Part shown: in pieces, positions 20,603 to 32,650 of the stretch
Position numbering within the stretch: the stretch's first letter is position 1
How the letters are laid out: each line of letters starts with the position of its first letter
Source of the DNA: Humulus lupulus
Lineage: Eukaryota > Streptophyta > Magnoliopsida > Rosales > Cannabaceae
NCBI RefSeq assembly: GCF_963169125.1
Contig: NC_084801.1
Location: 78,495,696 to 78,559,695, forward strand
Length of the DNA: 64,000 nt
Direction: 5' to 3'
Translations under genes and position numbers: made by a program
Notes under the pieces: generated by a model
The model's database searches: none
Told to the model about the DNA's origin: nothing
What the model saw: only the letters and a program-made list of their open reading frames with translations

Positions 20603-23247
20603 ATTTTAATGCCAGATTTGTGGGGAGGTGAGCGGCCAATCGAAGAAGATCTTCTTGCACAACTGCTTGGAGGTGAAGAACAGCCGGCTCAGCATGTTCA
20701 CGAGATTACATTCTAAAGACTCCCTTCTTCCAAACCTCAACCATCACCACCTAAAATGGCCCGTTCTAAATCTCCTGGCAAAAAGAAACCAAACCCTGAA
20801 AACAATCCAAATCCTCCTGCCCAGCCTGATTTGCAAGCTAGGGTTCCCTCGACCAACGATCGAGAAAACATTGCCCCGGACCCTCGCATTCAGGTCAGGG
20901 CTCGCCCTCGACATTCAAACCTTCCTGATGTCGAGTGGTATCTTTCTCCCCTCAGCCAGGTGACTCCCAGGATGCTTGCTAATTATCTTAGGAAGTATCC
21001 TCTCACTGGGGTCAATCTCAAGATCCCCGCTGCTGACCAAAGGGCCAACTTGCCTGGGGGTGTCTACAGCGCCTGGTCGAGGTACCACATAGAGGCGGGG
21101 GCTACCCTTCCTCTACATCCATTCTATCAGGGGGTGGCAAAATACTTCGGTGTTGCCCCCTTTCAAATTACTCCAAATGGATATAGAATGCTTACCGCAC
21201 TCTATATCCTTTACAAACTTAAAAAATGGCCAGAGCCTACTCCTCACGAGGTCAACTTCCTTTTTGACCTTAAGTCCAACCCTCAACAGTCCGGGACGGG
21301 CTTTTTTCATTTTTGTCACCAGAAAACAAACCGAACATTCCTGAGTGACACCACCCACATCTCCAACGTGGGGAAATACAGCCAGGAGTATTTCCTCACG
21401 CCCGACATGACTACAAACAACTTGGCCTTCGCTCGAGGAGGTAAATGTCATTTTCCACTGGTCGCTACTTTTACTTAGCAAATTTCTTTGTACTTCTCTA
21501 AAGTATCTTGTGCCTTTCAGGACCATGGCTATGCCCAAACCCAACACCAGACATGGTGTTGAGGTCCAACGCACTGGCCAGGATGACTGATGCTGAAAAA
21601 AGCGTTAAGTCTCTGGTCACTGATGAAAACTTGAGGTTGTCTGGCCTCTTGACCCCTCATTAGGAAATGAGGGAACCCGCGGTGGCAGACGCCACTGCCG
21701 AGGGGCATCCCGAGCGGCAACCCCTAGCGTCCCCTCCTCGAAGGAGACTGACTAGGGTTACAATCAGGGAACCGACTGGCGCCCCCTCAGCAGAAAGGCC
21801 TTCTGCCCCCCCAAGGGAAGGGGAAACAAAAGGCAGCAGAGACTGTCGTAGACTTGGATGAGTCTTCAGATGAAAACGGTACTGTTATTTTGCTTTTAAA
21901 TAGCTTGCCAATTCCCTGTCACTTATTTGACGGGGACGACAATTTTACATATACTCCAAATCTAGGGCCAGACTTCTTCGTGCCAGAGAGTGAGTGTATG
22001 ACTAGAAGAGTCAGTAGTGTAGCGACAAGTAGTAGTAGCTCGGGTATTGGACATTGTGATTTTCCTTACTTCTTTTCGGATGTGCCATGATTTTCCATCT
22101 ATTTTTGGCTTACTATCTGCATGTTTATCTTTTTTACAGAAATGTCCTCCCTCAACATTTTTGACTTGTATAAGACTCAGGAGGAGGAGGAGGAGGTTCC
22201 TCTGGTCCGACGGAGGAAATCGGCCAGGAGACAAGATGGCGAGTCTAGCCAAGCACCCTCGGCCAAGAAGAGTCGAGCAGCTGATCCTCCAAAGGATGGG
22301 CCCTCTGGCTAACCTTCTGCTCAACCATCCGCTCCTGCTGAAAAGGAGACCTCGCTTGCTGCCACAAATCCTTCGCCCGTAGCTCCAAAAGAACAAGCCC
22401 AGCATGCCGAACTTCCTGGGCCCAAACTCTCGAGCCGCTCCCTGTGATCAGCTAAGGATTGCCTCGCTGATATCCTGAAGCATGACCGTTGCAGGGAGGC
22501 AATGGCTGAGGCTGAAAAGATGGGGGTCGATCAGATCCTCAACAGGGCTCTTAATGAAGTAGCCAGTGTAAGCACTCTTTCTCTTTTTGCGATCTTGGTT
22601 TTTATTTTTCCTTTTTGTAAGATTGCCTAACTCTTATTCTTTGACTGCATGCCATGCTAACAATGACCGCTGCTCATACTCGCGCTGGTGCCAGCATCGA
22701 GCAATCTCAGGTGAAGGTCATCGAGGAGCTTCAAGCCGCAGTGGCTAGGCATGCGGGGGAGCTGGAGGTGGTCACCTAGCAGAAGGATGCCTTGGTGGCA
22801 AAGCTAGCAGAGAAGCAAGCTACTCTGGAAACTGCCAGGAAGTAGAGGGATGACTACCAGGAGTCCAGCCGAATCTAATGGTGTGAAGTCAAAAAACTTA
22901 GGGAGGAGCATCTTGCTAAGGACACGACCATTGCTGTCCTTCAGAGCCAGGTGAAGCAGCTTAAGCTTACCAATGCCAAGGACCTGGAGAGGTATAAGAA
23001 CGCGACACTTCGGTGTTTCTACGGTTTTTGGAAACACAACCAAAGTGCCGATTTCAATTACCTTTCGGAGGATGCTAGGAAGGCCGAGCTAGCTCGCTGC
23101 ACTGCTCGGTTGGCTACCGAAGAGAGAGCTAGGGTCCCTGCTTCCCCAAACATTCCGCCGGCCACCGGAGTGGAGGGAGGAGAAGCTGCCGGGGACGTGG
23201 TCGACCAGAATGCTCCACAGGATCCTCCTACTCCTCAAGCTCCATAA
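20603..23247 (+). pseudogene. Element 2 antisense spliced gene (Transposase_28-like)
   Basis: Main ATG 20756 (MARSKSPGKKKP). The first coding exon ends at donor GTAAAT 21441 and holds the Transposase_28-like core, GATLPLHPFYQGVAKYFGVA then ITPNGYRMLTALYIL, aligned with element 1. Further exons inferred: 21521-21989, 22140-22567 and a last exon from ~22650-22695 to the stop at 23247, with introns ending TTTCAG (21520) and TTTACAG (22139). The third part is acidic then basic (EEEEEVPLVRRRKSARR). The end is a coiled coil (KLAEKQATLETARK, VLQSQVKQLKLTNAKDL) and the conserved block WKHNQSADFNYL. Several in-frame stops (for example 21661, 22309, 22777) make it a pseudogene. It runs opposite to gag-pol, and transcripts from both would converge. 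Function unknown. Confidence 0.8.
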
Positions 23248-23586
23248 AGTTTTTTCTTTTGTTTTTCTTTAATTACACGACTTATGGGTCGTGATGTAAA
23301 GACTGATTTCTTTTTTAATTTTTCTGCATGGGTAGCATATTTTCCTTTTACTTTTGAACAATTACATCCAAGCATAATTGCTTGCGGTGTAAAATAATTT
23401 GCTTTGATATTATAATATTTCTGCTTATTATAACATCTGTTTGCATGAGCGAACTTAGCATAGTACTTTGGCTTGATTTAACAAAATATAAATTTTGAAA
23501 AATACTCTAAGTACCGTAGCATGCTTTCACTTATTTTGTCCATGTGTTTACATACCTCTTGGTATGCTTTGCTATCGGTGTACCTT
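23248..23586. other. Non-coding spacer of element 2
   Basis: AT-rich 3' flank of the antisense gene, between its stop and the internal PPT. No tandem repeat is visible here, unlike the matching region of elements 1 and 3. It includes a small inverted repeat ACACGACTTATGGGTCGTG near 23276, which could act as a terminator-like hairpin. Confidence 0.5.
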
Positions 23587-23600
23587 ATATGCCCCCCAAG
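23587..23600 (-). promoter_or_regulatory. Internal polypurine-tract copy of element 2
   Basis: Sense-strand CTTGGGGGGCATAT, identical to the copies in elements 1 and 3, between the integrase end (23921) and the antisense gene end (23247). Confidence 0.6.
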
Positions 23601-23920
23601 TGCTTGAGGAGCTTTAGGTCCTTGGTTACTTGCCTTGACCACGACCTGTACGAACATTACTGCTCGGTATAAAATGCAACACTTATAATACAGCAAAACA
23701 ATACACGTAATGAACAAATACTTGTAAAAACATTTTACAAAGGTTGGCAAGAATGACTGGCTGTGCACAGTCCCTTATAATTCTCGTATTAAAATGGACT
23801 AAACATGTTTTTACGAGTGATCTTTCAAAAAGATCTTACACTTAAAAGCGATTAGCCATATAACATGACTAACCCTTTTTCAAAACTTGTAAAAAGAAAA
23901 AATTAATACAAGCCAGTCCT

Positions 23921-25100
23921 TTAAGAAGGATTGTTTATTGATAATACTTGCGCAGGTGTTCTCCATTCCAATAGCGTGGAACGAGATCCATTTAAGCGTG
24001 CAAGTTTGTATGTGCATGGATGAAGGACTTCTTCAATCTGGTAAGGTCCTTCCCAATTTGGTCCGAGTACTCCAGCAGCTAGGTCGCGGTTGTTTAAGAA
24101 AACTCGTCGAAGTACTACATCTCCGACGTTGAACTTTCTTTCATTTACTTTTGAGTTAAAATACCGAGAGACTTTTTGCTGGTACGCAGCTACTCGGAGT
24201 TGGGCTTTTTCTCGTTTCTCCTTAAGCGAGTCTAGGGACTCCATCAACAGTTGGCTATTCTGGTCTTGGTCGTATGTGATTCTTTGATGTGAGGGTGGAT
24301 CTAACTCGATTGGCAACATAGCCTCATACACGTATGCTAAGGAAAATGGGGTATGACCTGTTGCTATTCGATGAGAAGTTCTATATGACCAGAGTACTTC
24401 AGGCAGCTGTTCTGGCAATACTCCTTTAGCTTCCTCAAGCCTTTTCTTCAAGGTATCTTTTAGTGTTTTGTTCACTACTTCGACTTGCCCATTTTCTTGT
24501 GGATGCGTGACTGAAGAAAAGCTCTTGACGATTCCGTGCCTTCCACAGAAGTCTGTGAATAGGTCGCTATCAAACTGGGTGCCATTGTCTGAGAAAATCT
24601 TCCAAGGAAATCCATATCGGCAACCAATGTTCTTGATGACAAAGTCAAGAACTTTCTTTGTCGTTATGGTAGCGAGTGGCTCAGCTTCGGCCCATTTGTT
24701 GAAGTAGTCGACTGCTACAACCGCGTATTTTACTCCACCTTTTCCCGTTGGCAAGGATCCAATTAAATCGATACCCCATATTGCGAAGGGCCATGGACTT
24801 TGCATCTGCTTTAACTCGTTGCGAGCTGTGCGTGGGATCCTTGAAAACCTCTGACACTTATCACATTTTCGCACAAACTCCATTGAGTCTTCGTTCATAG
24901 TCGGCCAGAAGTAACCCTGCCTCATAATCTTTTTCGATAAGCTCTGCCCCCCAGCATGATCCCCACAAAAGCCTTCATGTACTTCCCTCATCAGCTCTTT
25001 ACCCTTTTCTGGTGTAATACATCTGAGCAGTGGCATGGAGTATCCTCTTCGGTATAGAATACCATCGACCAATATGTACCTAGCAGCCTGTCTCTGAAGA
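23921..25100 (-). pseudogene. IN: Element 2 integrase
   Basis: A long open frame (stop near 23921, open from ~25072). Zinc finger HEGFCGDHAGG then CDKCQ; core with D in WGIDLIG, D in FSDNGTQFDS and E in NGQVEVVNK; C-terminal GDVVLRR and WEGPYQIEE. No chromodomain. All catalytic residues are present, so the domain itself could be functional, but it lies in a different frame from aRNH. The frameshift is near 25070-25100. It is a close relative of the element 1 integrase, judging from shared wording over the whole core. Confidence 0.88.
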
Positions 25101-26430
25101 TCCTGGCTTTGTTTCTATCTGCTGGTAATACACCATTCGTGAGATACTTTAAGTACGATGCCATCCATGTATCTTCTATCCAAATCTCCATACTGGTTTC
25201 ATCTGCTCGTATGCTCGGCTTGCGTAGCCGCTCCACTAGCACTATATTTAAAGTTTCGGCATCTTTCGCACTCGTGAGTTTGGCTAAAGCATCTGCATTT
25301 GAATTCTGATCTTTAGGTATTTGCTGGAGGGTATATTTCTCGAATTACGCCAACAGATCTTTGGTTTTGTTCAGGTAGGCCACCATTTTCAGGCCTCGTG
25401 CTTGATACTCCCCTAAGACCTGATTCACTACCAGCTGTGAATCACTGTAAATATCCAGCGCTTTTATACTCATGTCTTTGGCCAACCTCAACCCAGCGAG
25501 GAGTGCTTCATACTCGGTCTCATTGTTTGAAGCGATGAAAACGAACCTAATAGCGCAGTGAAATCGATGCCCTTCTGGCATTATCAATATCGCTCCTGCT
25601 CCTGCGTGAGATTCGTTGGACGATCCGTCCATGATTAACTTCCACGAAGGAGCTTCAACTTGGGGCTCAGGCACACTAGGTTTTTTGCACTGCTTGCTGT
25701 CTGGGAGCTCAGTGAATTCAGCCATAAGATCAGCCAAGACTTGTCGTTTTACTGCTGCTCGCGATGAATATGCGATATTGAATTGCCCGAGTTCGACTGC
25801 CCATTTTAACAAATGTCCAGCTGCCTCCGGTTTTGGTAGAACTTGCCGAAGGGGCTGGTCAGTTAAGACTATGATGGGATGGGCTTGGAAGTAAGGACGT
25901 AACTTCCTTGAGGCCAAAATTAAGCAATAGGCCAATCTTTCGATGGGAGGATACCTCAATTTGGCCCCAATTAACCTGTTGCTAACATAATAAATTGCCT
26001 TTTGCACACCTTCTTCTTCTCGTACTAGCACCGCACTAGCAGCATATTCGGTGATCGCCAGGTAAATGAACAAAGTTTCTCCATCTATAGGCTTTGATAA
26101 AACAGGAGGTTGTGCCATGTGGGCTTTTAAGGCTTGGAAAGCCTGTTCGCAGTCTCCAGTCCACTTGAACTTCTTGTTGCCTCTAAGAAGATTAAAGAAA
26201 GGGACGCATTTATCCGTTGACTTTGAAATAAATCTACTGAGTGCGGCAATCCTTCCAGTTAAACATTGTACATCCTTGATTTTCACCGGCGATTTCATGT
26301 CGATCAGGGCTTTGATCTTTTCGGGGTTGGCCTCGATTCCTCTTGAATTGACAATGAACCCCAAAAATTTCCCTGATCCTATTCTAAAGGAACATTTGAG
26401 AGGACTTAGCTTCATCTGATATTTGTTCAA
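25101..26430 (-). pseudogene. RH-aRNH: Element 2 RNase H and archaeal-type RNase H
   Basis: One frame from 26430 down to a stop at 25345, continuing to ~25100. First comes the RT thumb/connection (KFLGFIVNSRGIEANPEKI), then the gypsy RNase H (FIYLAITEYAASAVLV, IYYVSNRLIG, LTDQPLRQVL), then aRNH with WKLIMDGSSNESHAGAGAIL, NNETEYEALLAGLRLA, YSDSQLVVNQVLGEY and NSNADALAKL. As in element 1, the first RNase H has lost the TDAS motif while aRNH keeps its acidic residues. The stop at 25345 falls inside aRNH, before its last block. Confidence 0.85.
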
Positions 26431-26439
26431 AACATTGAA

Positions 26440-26951
26440 ACACTCCTGTAATCCTTCACATGTCCTTCTGCCTTCTTTTACTTTACCAGCATGTCGTCCA
26501 CGTACACCTCCATGTTTATTCCGATCAATTCCTTAAACATGTGGTTAACCAATCGCTGGTAAGTCGCACCAGCGTTTTTCAGTCCGAAGGGCATTACTTT
26601 ATAACAGTATAACCCTGTATCGGTCTGAAAGCTAGTGTGATCCTCGTTAGGGGGATGCATACTGATCTGATTGTATCCAGAGTATGCATCCATGAAAGGG
26701 AGGATCTCATGTCCTGCAGTTGCATCGACCAGTTGGTCGATCCTTGGGAGTGGGAAGCAATCTTTTAGGCAGGCTTTATTAAGGTCTGTGAAATCCACAC
26801 AGGTTCGCCATTTTCCATTAGGCTTAGGAACCAATACTGGATTAGAGACCCATGATGGATAAAACACCACCCTGATGAACCCATTCTCCTTCAGTCTTTC
26901 AACTTCCTCTTCTAAGGCATTCGATCTGTCCTTATCGAGCAGCCTTCTTTT
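26440..26951 (-). pseudogene. RT: Element 2 reverse transcriptase, palm and fingers
   Basis: Open from the stop TAG 26952 to a stop at 26478. Blocks: NPVLVPKPNGKWRTCVDF, DLNKACLKD, PFMDAYSGYNQI, MPFGLKNAGATYQ and YVDD (26493-26504). Then a stop and a one-base frameshift before RNase H. All catalytic Asp residues are seen. Confidence 0.88.
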
Positions 26952-28541
26952 CTATTGCACGGGTGGAAAACTTTTGTCAACGTTCAGGACATGGCTAATG
27001 ACCGCATGATCTATCCCAGCCATGTCTTTATGTGACCAGGCAAAAGCTTCCTGGTTCTTTCTTAAAAATTCCACCAATGCGTGCTTCGTTGTTGCTTCTA
27101 AATTTTTACCGACCTTTACAACTCTGATCGGAATTTTTTCGTCAAGTTGGACCTCTTCAAGGTCCTCGACGAGTCCAACATCTTCCTCAAAATCCCCAAA
27201 GCGAGGATCTAAATCTCTATCCTCACTTTGGGCAACACCCCATTTGGTGACTCCATCACCGGATTGGGCTTGTGTATCAATGGCCATCTGCAACCTCTCT
27301 GGGGGAGCGCTCTTCGATGTTCCCTTCTTTGCCTTCATGATCAAGGCATTGTAGCACTCCCTTGCTTCCCTCTGATTTCCCAACACGCGCCCTACCCCTA
27401 CGTTTGTCGGGAATTTCATGGTCAGGTGCCATATTGAGGTGACGGCCCGAAGGTCAACCAGTATGGGCCTTCCGATTACAGCATTGCACGCGGAAGGACA
27501 ATTGACTACTATGAAAGTAGCGAGTAATGTTCTGGTAGCAGGCGCTGTACCTGTTGTTACCGGAAGTCTGATTGACCCCGTTGGGGTGAGTCCCTCACCA
27601 GAGAAGCCATAAATTGTTTGGTTCCAGGGCTCCAAGTCCTTGATGGACAACTTCATGCATTCCAGCGAAGACTTGTACAGGATGTTTACTGAACTTCCTG
27701 TATCGACTAGCACTCTCTTCACCATCATGTTGGCAATTTGAACATCCACGACCAGCGGATCGAAATGTGGGAACCGGACATGCTCAGCGTTGCTATCAGA
27801 GAAGGTTATTTCACCGTCCTCTGACTGAGCCTTCTTTGATGCCCAGTCCTCCACAGTCATTATCTCGATGTCCTGTTCATGGCGTAGGGTCCGAGCATAT
27901 CGTTCCCTTGCCTTTCCGCTGTTTCTCGCAAGGTGTGAGCCTCCACAGATGGTGAGTAAACTGCCAGCTACGGCATCAGGCTGCAAAGGTGGCGAACATT
28001 GGCGTGCGGGCGCCTGCTCATTTCCACCTAGAGCCTCTCGTTGGGAAGTTCCCGAGGCCCGTACGTATCTCCTCAAGTATCCTTGTCTGATAAGAAACTT
28101 GATTTCATCCTTTAGCTGGTTGCACTCGTTTGTATCGTGTCCGTAGTCGTTATGATAACGACAGAACTTTGCAGTATCTCTCTTCGAAATATCCTTTCGA
28201 ATGGGAGCGGGTCTTTTGTAAGGCACACTAGAACTCATGGCCTGATACACCTCTCCTCGAGACTCGACAAGGGCAGTGTAGTTAGTGAACCGTGTTTCGT
28301 AACGGTTGCCCTTAGCGCACTTATTGTCGGAGGTGGGGGCCTCTTCCCCTATTCTTGCCATTGCCATTGCCGTTCCCATTGCCTTTGTCGTTGCCGTTGG
28401 GTTTTCACCCATTGGCGGCTTTGGCGGGTTCAGCAGTCCCCTTATCTTTGCCTGGGGGCTTTCCCTCGCTGGCGATGGCATCCTCGAGCTTGATGTACCG
28501 ATCAACTCGATCCAAGAATTCTTGAATAGTCTTAACTCCAT
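26952..28541 (-). pseudogene. gag-PR: Element 2 nucleocapsid and protease
   Basis: A 529-codon open frame. It begins in the gag C-terminus, holds the knuckle region FCRYHNDYGHDTNEC (28100-28160), then the protease with VLVDTGSSVNILY (~27690) and CNAVIGRP (~27480), and ends in the linker to RT, NQEAFAWSHKDMAGID. The D-T-G triad is intact here, in contrast to D-N-G in element 1. A single stop (TAG 26952-26954, in CAATAGAAA) separates it from RT in the same frame, so Gag-Pol was once one continuous frame. Confidence 0.88.
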
Positions 28542-30158
28542 GCTTTCTGAGGTTACTCCACAAAGGCGTACGATGCCTAACTCCTACAGTTAGGGCCATC
28601 ATCTTGCCCTTATCTCCCACTATTTTAGCTCCGGATGCTGCCAGCATAAATCGCTGGACGTAATCCTTCAGTGGCTCTCCTTCTTGCTGGCGTATCTCCA
28701 CCAGTTGATTCGCCTCAATTGGGTGCACACGACCCGCATATAATTGTCCATAAAATTCCTTTACGAACATCTCCCAAGAAACAATAATTGCAGGAGGGAA
28801 TTTGAAAAACCACTCCTGTGCAGCATCAGAAGTGTTGCAGGAAAGATCCTGCACCGAGCGTCTTCAGACACTTTCTGAATGTCCATCTGTATTTCAAAAT
28901 TGTTGACATGAGATACCGGGTCACCATACCCGTCAAAGTTCGGAAGTGTGGGCATCTTAAACTTGCTGGGAGTTTCTGCCACAGCTATCCTCTAAACAAA
29001 AGGAGTGCCCCTTCTCCTGTCGTACTCGATATGAGACGTCCTTCCCCCGACCAGTTATTGCACTGCCTGGTTCAGGGGATCTATTTGGGCTTACACGGCG
29101 TCAGGAATCGCCGAGGCCTCTACTACTGGGGGAATGTACTCATCATGTCGTTCCCGGCGGTCGTTGAGTACATCTCTTAAGTCTTCGTCTCTTCGTCGTT
29201 GCTCGCTTGCTCCAAGGCGATTAAAGTCGTTATTTTGTCTGGGCTGCCCCCCAGCGTTACGTCTCTCTTGTTGGTCCTCCCTTGGTGGTGGGCTTCTGCC
29301 CCCACCTCTTTCTTCATTTCTCTGACAGGCATTTCCTCTGCCTGAGTCGGCCTCATTATAACCAGGGCCATCTCTGAACCTTGATTGGCTATGGTGGGAC
29401 CGACCGTCCCCTCGGTTGCCTCCTGGAGCTGGAACTTCCCGAGCGTTAGAGGGTGGCCTACGTTGGTCGGTAGGTCCCCGTGCATTATCATGCCGTGGGG
29501 GGCCCCGGACCGCAGAGCTTATCTCTGAGTTCCTTCTGTTGCTATAAGGAGGCTGCCCACTGCTCGGTGGGTTCGCCTCTTCACCCCTACGACATCTAGG
29601 ACTGTGGGGCTGGTGCCCAGCCCTATTCTGCCTTAGTTGTGGGGGATTGTCTCGACCACCCTTGGATGGAGGCTGCACTTCAGGATCCCTTGGTGGGACA
29701 TCATCCTGAGGCATTGGCAGCTGCTCGGGCCTTTAGGGGCTCGACGGCGGGATCGGAGGGCTAGGATTCGGACCTCTTTGGGGTGGCCCGTTTGCGGGTT
29801 GATCAGGCTGTGAGGCAGGTGCAGCCTGATTCCTAGCCAACTACAAGGCTGCTTCGAGGGCTGCCATGGCCTCCCTTTGACGACGATCCATCTCCGCCTG
29901 TCTTTCACTTAGCTCGTGGCGTTGTCGCTCTATCTCTTGTTACTGCCGCGCCATAATCTCTGCAGCATTTTCTTGGCTAGCCCTCAGATTGGCCAGTTCA
30001 TCTTGCAATACCCCCAGGGTATTTCTTAGCGCCTTGAAATCCAGTTCCTCCTCATCAAATTCCAAATGTGACTCATTTACAGCCATGTTTGGGGGAGGAG
30101 GCGGTTGAGATGGTGCAACGCCAGCCGCCTTCCCAGTCTTCTTTGTTGTTTTCGCCAT
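28405..30158 (-). pseudogene. gag: Element 2 gag
   Basis: ATG 30158 (MAKTTKKTGKAAG) starts the frame. It is followed by a heptad-like stretch (LRNTLGVLQDELANLRASQE), a Pro/Arg-rich segment (29091-29714) and the capsid domain. The capsid shifts frame and back: KFKMPTLPNFDGYGDPVSHV (28982 frame), then SWEMFVKEFYGQLYAGR and YVQRFMLAASGAKIV (28854 frame), then returns to the first frame at ~28540. Several nonsense codons lie near 29938, 29845 and 29731. Two compensating frameshifts suggest single-base indels, not programmed shifting. Confidence 0.85.
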
Positions 30159-30183
30159 TACTGCTTCAACAATTTCGTATCAA

Positions 30184-30203
30184 GCTCTTAATGAAACCAC
30201 CAG
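30184..30203 (-). other. Primer binding site of element 2
   Basis: Sense-strand TGGTGGTTTCATTAAGAG two bases inside the 5' LTR. Same position and nearly same sequence as in elements 1 and 3. Confidence 0.75.
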
Positions 30204-30205
30204 AA

Positions 30206-30809
30206 TGTTGACCCTTGTTTTGGTCAACTGACACGGAGTCAAAACGCCTAATGTGGATAGATGTTTTGGAATGGATATAATGACAAAAACAGTAAAGAAC
30301 ACAATAAATTATAGTGGTTCGGCCCCAAGAACTAGTAATGACCAACGTCCACTTAAGCTATTATTGATATGAGATCTCAAAGGAGTGATCAAAGAACTAA
30401 GGTTCTCTGAGTTTCACAAACCTGAGAGGGATAAACAATATAATCGTTATACAATAGCTCTAATTCTCTCGTAAGTGTATAACTTTAATTAACCAAAAGC
30501 CAAAGTCCCTTCCTTGAGCTATCTTTCTCTATTTATAGGCTCAAGGAGGATTACATGAATTTGTTACAAATATTCTCTCCTAATTAATCGGATAATCACG
30601 AATCATTGGAGCTAATCTCGGAATTGATTATGATTTTCCCAAGATCATATTGAAATATACAGAGTGTACAACCATGCTGGTCGTAAGGAAACCTCAAACG
30701 CTACGCCAGGAGGATCTTACTGGTCGACGGTCGAACAGAACCCTGCCAGGTGTCAACCATGTGTTTAAAAACGCCTGCCACATCACCCTTGCCTATTTTT
30801 TGGATAACA
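30206..30809 (-). repeat. 5' LTR of element 2
   Basis: 604 bp, TGTTGACCC...GGATAACA, with a sense-strand TATAAATA at 30530-30537 that would drive gag-pol transcription. Flanked on the right by CATCC (30810-30814), the partner of CATCT at 19137-19141. Confidence 0.92.
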
Positions 30810-31183
30810 CATCCCAATGTACAAGTTGAAGTTTTTTTGTGGCTCTTGAACATTTAGCAGAGAAAGGTCTTTTGGTCAAATTCCCTTTTAGGCAGGATTC
30901 ACACACTGGGAGACAACAAATAGAGAGTTCTCTCAACAGATCATCCTTTGTTAGTCTGTTAATTTTGTCTAGACCAATATGTGCCAATCTCAATTGCCAC
31001 ATATCTATTTTTATTCTTTTAATAGATCTATGATTTGAAATTTTAAATAATTCAAAATTATAAACATGCTCGACGTTGGGACCTTGGATTCTACCAACCT
31101 GGGTAGTAGAAACCTTCTGGAGACTTAATATTTTAGTTCCCGAGCTAAAAACCTTCAAACAACCTATATTCAACATTTGAGTC
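30810..31183 (-). pseudogene. Copia D fragment: GAG-pre-integrase
   Basis: Minus-strand reading gives VEHVYNFELF, then WQLRLAHIGLDKINRL, then LPVCESCLKGNLTKRPF, the GAG-pre-integrase zinc-finger domain of Ty1/copia (H...H...C..C). It runs up to the element 2 insertion and continues in the integrase at 19141. On the right it stops abruptly near 31183, where LTR E sequence starts. Confidence 0.85.
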
Positions 31184-31187
31184 GTAG

Positions 31188-32256
31188 CCCAGCCCCCCTT
31201 TAGGGTCGGGACACACTCAAGTCAGAGGCAAATACAACTCTCTGCTAGGGAACATGGGTCGCGGCAGGCCTAGGCAGACAGAGGCTCCCAGCCTCTTCGA
31301 CACACACGGGCCGCGGCCCCTGAAGAATAGGGCTGAGACTCGAGCCTGAAACCAAGAAATTTTCCCCTGCTTTCTTTAACCCAAAGCTAAGAAAGTTGAT
31401 CTCAACCCTCAATCAAGTCCATAACTAACTCCTAAACCATCTTCACAGTAGTACAAACAATAATTATAACTCAGAAACTAACCCAAAACTACCTCAAAAC
31501 CTCAAACTCCATCCTTGAGCTTAAAACTCAAGAACACTAACTATGATCACAAAAACCTCAAGGATTAGCAAATCAAGATCTTACCTCTAACTCCCTTGGC
31601 TTGAATCCTTGGCTTGATTTCCTACTTTGATCCTACAAATTTGGCTAGCCTTCTTTTTGTTTCTAGTTTCCTCTAGAACTTCCAAGAGACTAAGTGTAAT
31701 GTTAAAGAGAGAGACAAATGTGTGAGACTTTCTTGCAGCCAAAGTCTATCTATTATTACAGCCAAATGACACATTTTCCCTCACCTCTTACTTAGACTCT
31801 AACTAACCTTTAGGGTAGCCTAGACTTTTCCTTATCCTCTTGCATGAATGCCAAATTCCTACTTAATTTCCCATCTATATCAACTATCCTCAAGAGTTAC
31901 TTATAGTTACCCAAGTTACCAATGTACCACTAACTACTGGTTATTCCCACTTGTCACTATCTAGCTAAACTTCACCCTAGGACCGTCTCGGTTCATTCAT
32001 CACAAATATATAACCACTCACTCGTGGTACCAATCACAATATACACAAATATTTCGTCTATGCCCTCAACGGGCTAAAATTACAAATATGCTCCTTATAG
32101 CCAAATGGGGCGCACATGCATATTTAATTAACCTAAACATGCATTTCTAATCACATAATAACCAAATTCATATAATAACATAACAAAAATCAATTATTTT
32201 CCTCCCGGCACGCTAATGAAGTCTCTAAGCCTTATTAGCAAATTTGGGATGCTACA
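31188..32256 (-). repeat. LTR E: truncated long gypsy LTR
   Basis: On the minus strand it starts at 32256 with TGTAGCATCCCAAATTTGC and carries the first ~1.07 kb of a Tekay/Del-like LTR, down to the CG-rich GGGCCGCGGCCC patch near 31310. It is then cut off at the junction with copia D. The missing half was removed by deletion or rearrangement. No coding content. Confidence 0.75.
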
Positions 32257-32636
32257 TAGGTGACCTGGTGACTTAGGAAAGTACCACGGCCACATATGAA
32301 GGTCATATATGAATAAAATGATGTTTATCTATGTCCCTTCATCTATGCTTTCTTTATGGTCTAGGTGTTGCTTGTTTGTTACGTTTATTGGGCCATCGCG
32401 TGCCACTTGCCAATGTTGTATGCTCTAGTTGTTGTGTGAGATGTTGCCTTTGGATGTCTTGCTTTGTGCTTGCTAATGCTTCATCATTGCTGTTACATGT
32501 GTGAGACTTGTATCGTGGCTAATCATTGGCTTTGTTTGCCTCAGGTCTGAGTTTTACGCTGACTGGCTAGCTGAGTGTGCTAACATGTGTCGCACATTCC
32601 ATCATTTCGAGGAATCAAGTCGACGGCCCATGAAAG
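32257..32636 (+). repeat. 5' LTR remnant of element F
   Basis: Non-coding stretch between LTR E and the PBS, ending near GGCCCATGAAAG. No partner LTR is present in the window to confirm its borders. Confidence 0.5.
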
Positions 32637-32637
32637 T

Positions 32638-32650
32638 TGGTATCAGAGCC
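32638..32650 (+). other. Primer binding site of element F (initiator tRNA-Met)
   Basis: TGGTATCAGAGCC, the standard plant PBS complementary to the initiator tRNA-Met 3' end. Confidence 0.85.

Larger units (their letters stand above)
19142..30809 (-). mobile_element. Element 2: full-length Tat-type gypsy element in copia D
   Basis: An 11.7-kb minus-strand element. LTRs 19142-19733 (592 bp) and 30206-30809 (604 bp) begin TGTTGACCC and end GGATAACA. Flanks are CATCT and CATCC, a 4/5 TSD. By eye the LTRs differ at about 28 positions plus one 12-bp indel (~5%), so it is several times older than element 1. Internal order on its sense strand: PBS, gag-PR-RT-RNaseH-aRNH-IN, internal PPT, antisense gene, terminal PPT. 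It disrupts the copia D integrase. Gag-Pol has far fewer breaks than element 3. Confidence 0.92.

Noticed and set aside
32638..32650. tRNA genes at the TGGTATCAGAGC sites (also 56990, 58334, 53793)
   Set aside because: These are primer binding sites complementary to a tRNA 3' end; no cloverleaf can be formed around them.
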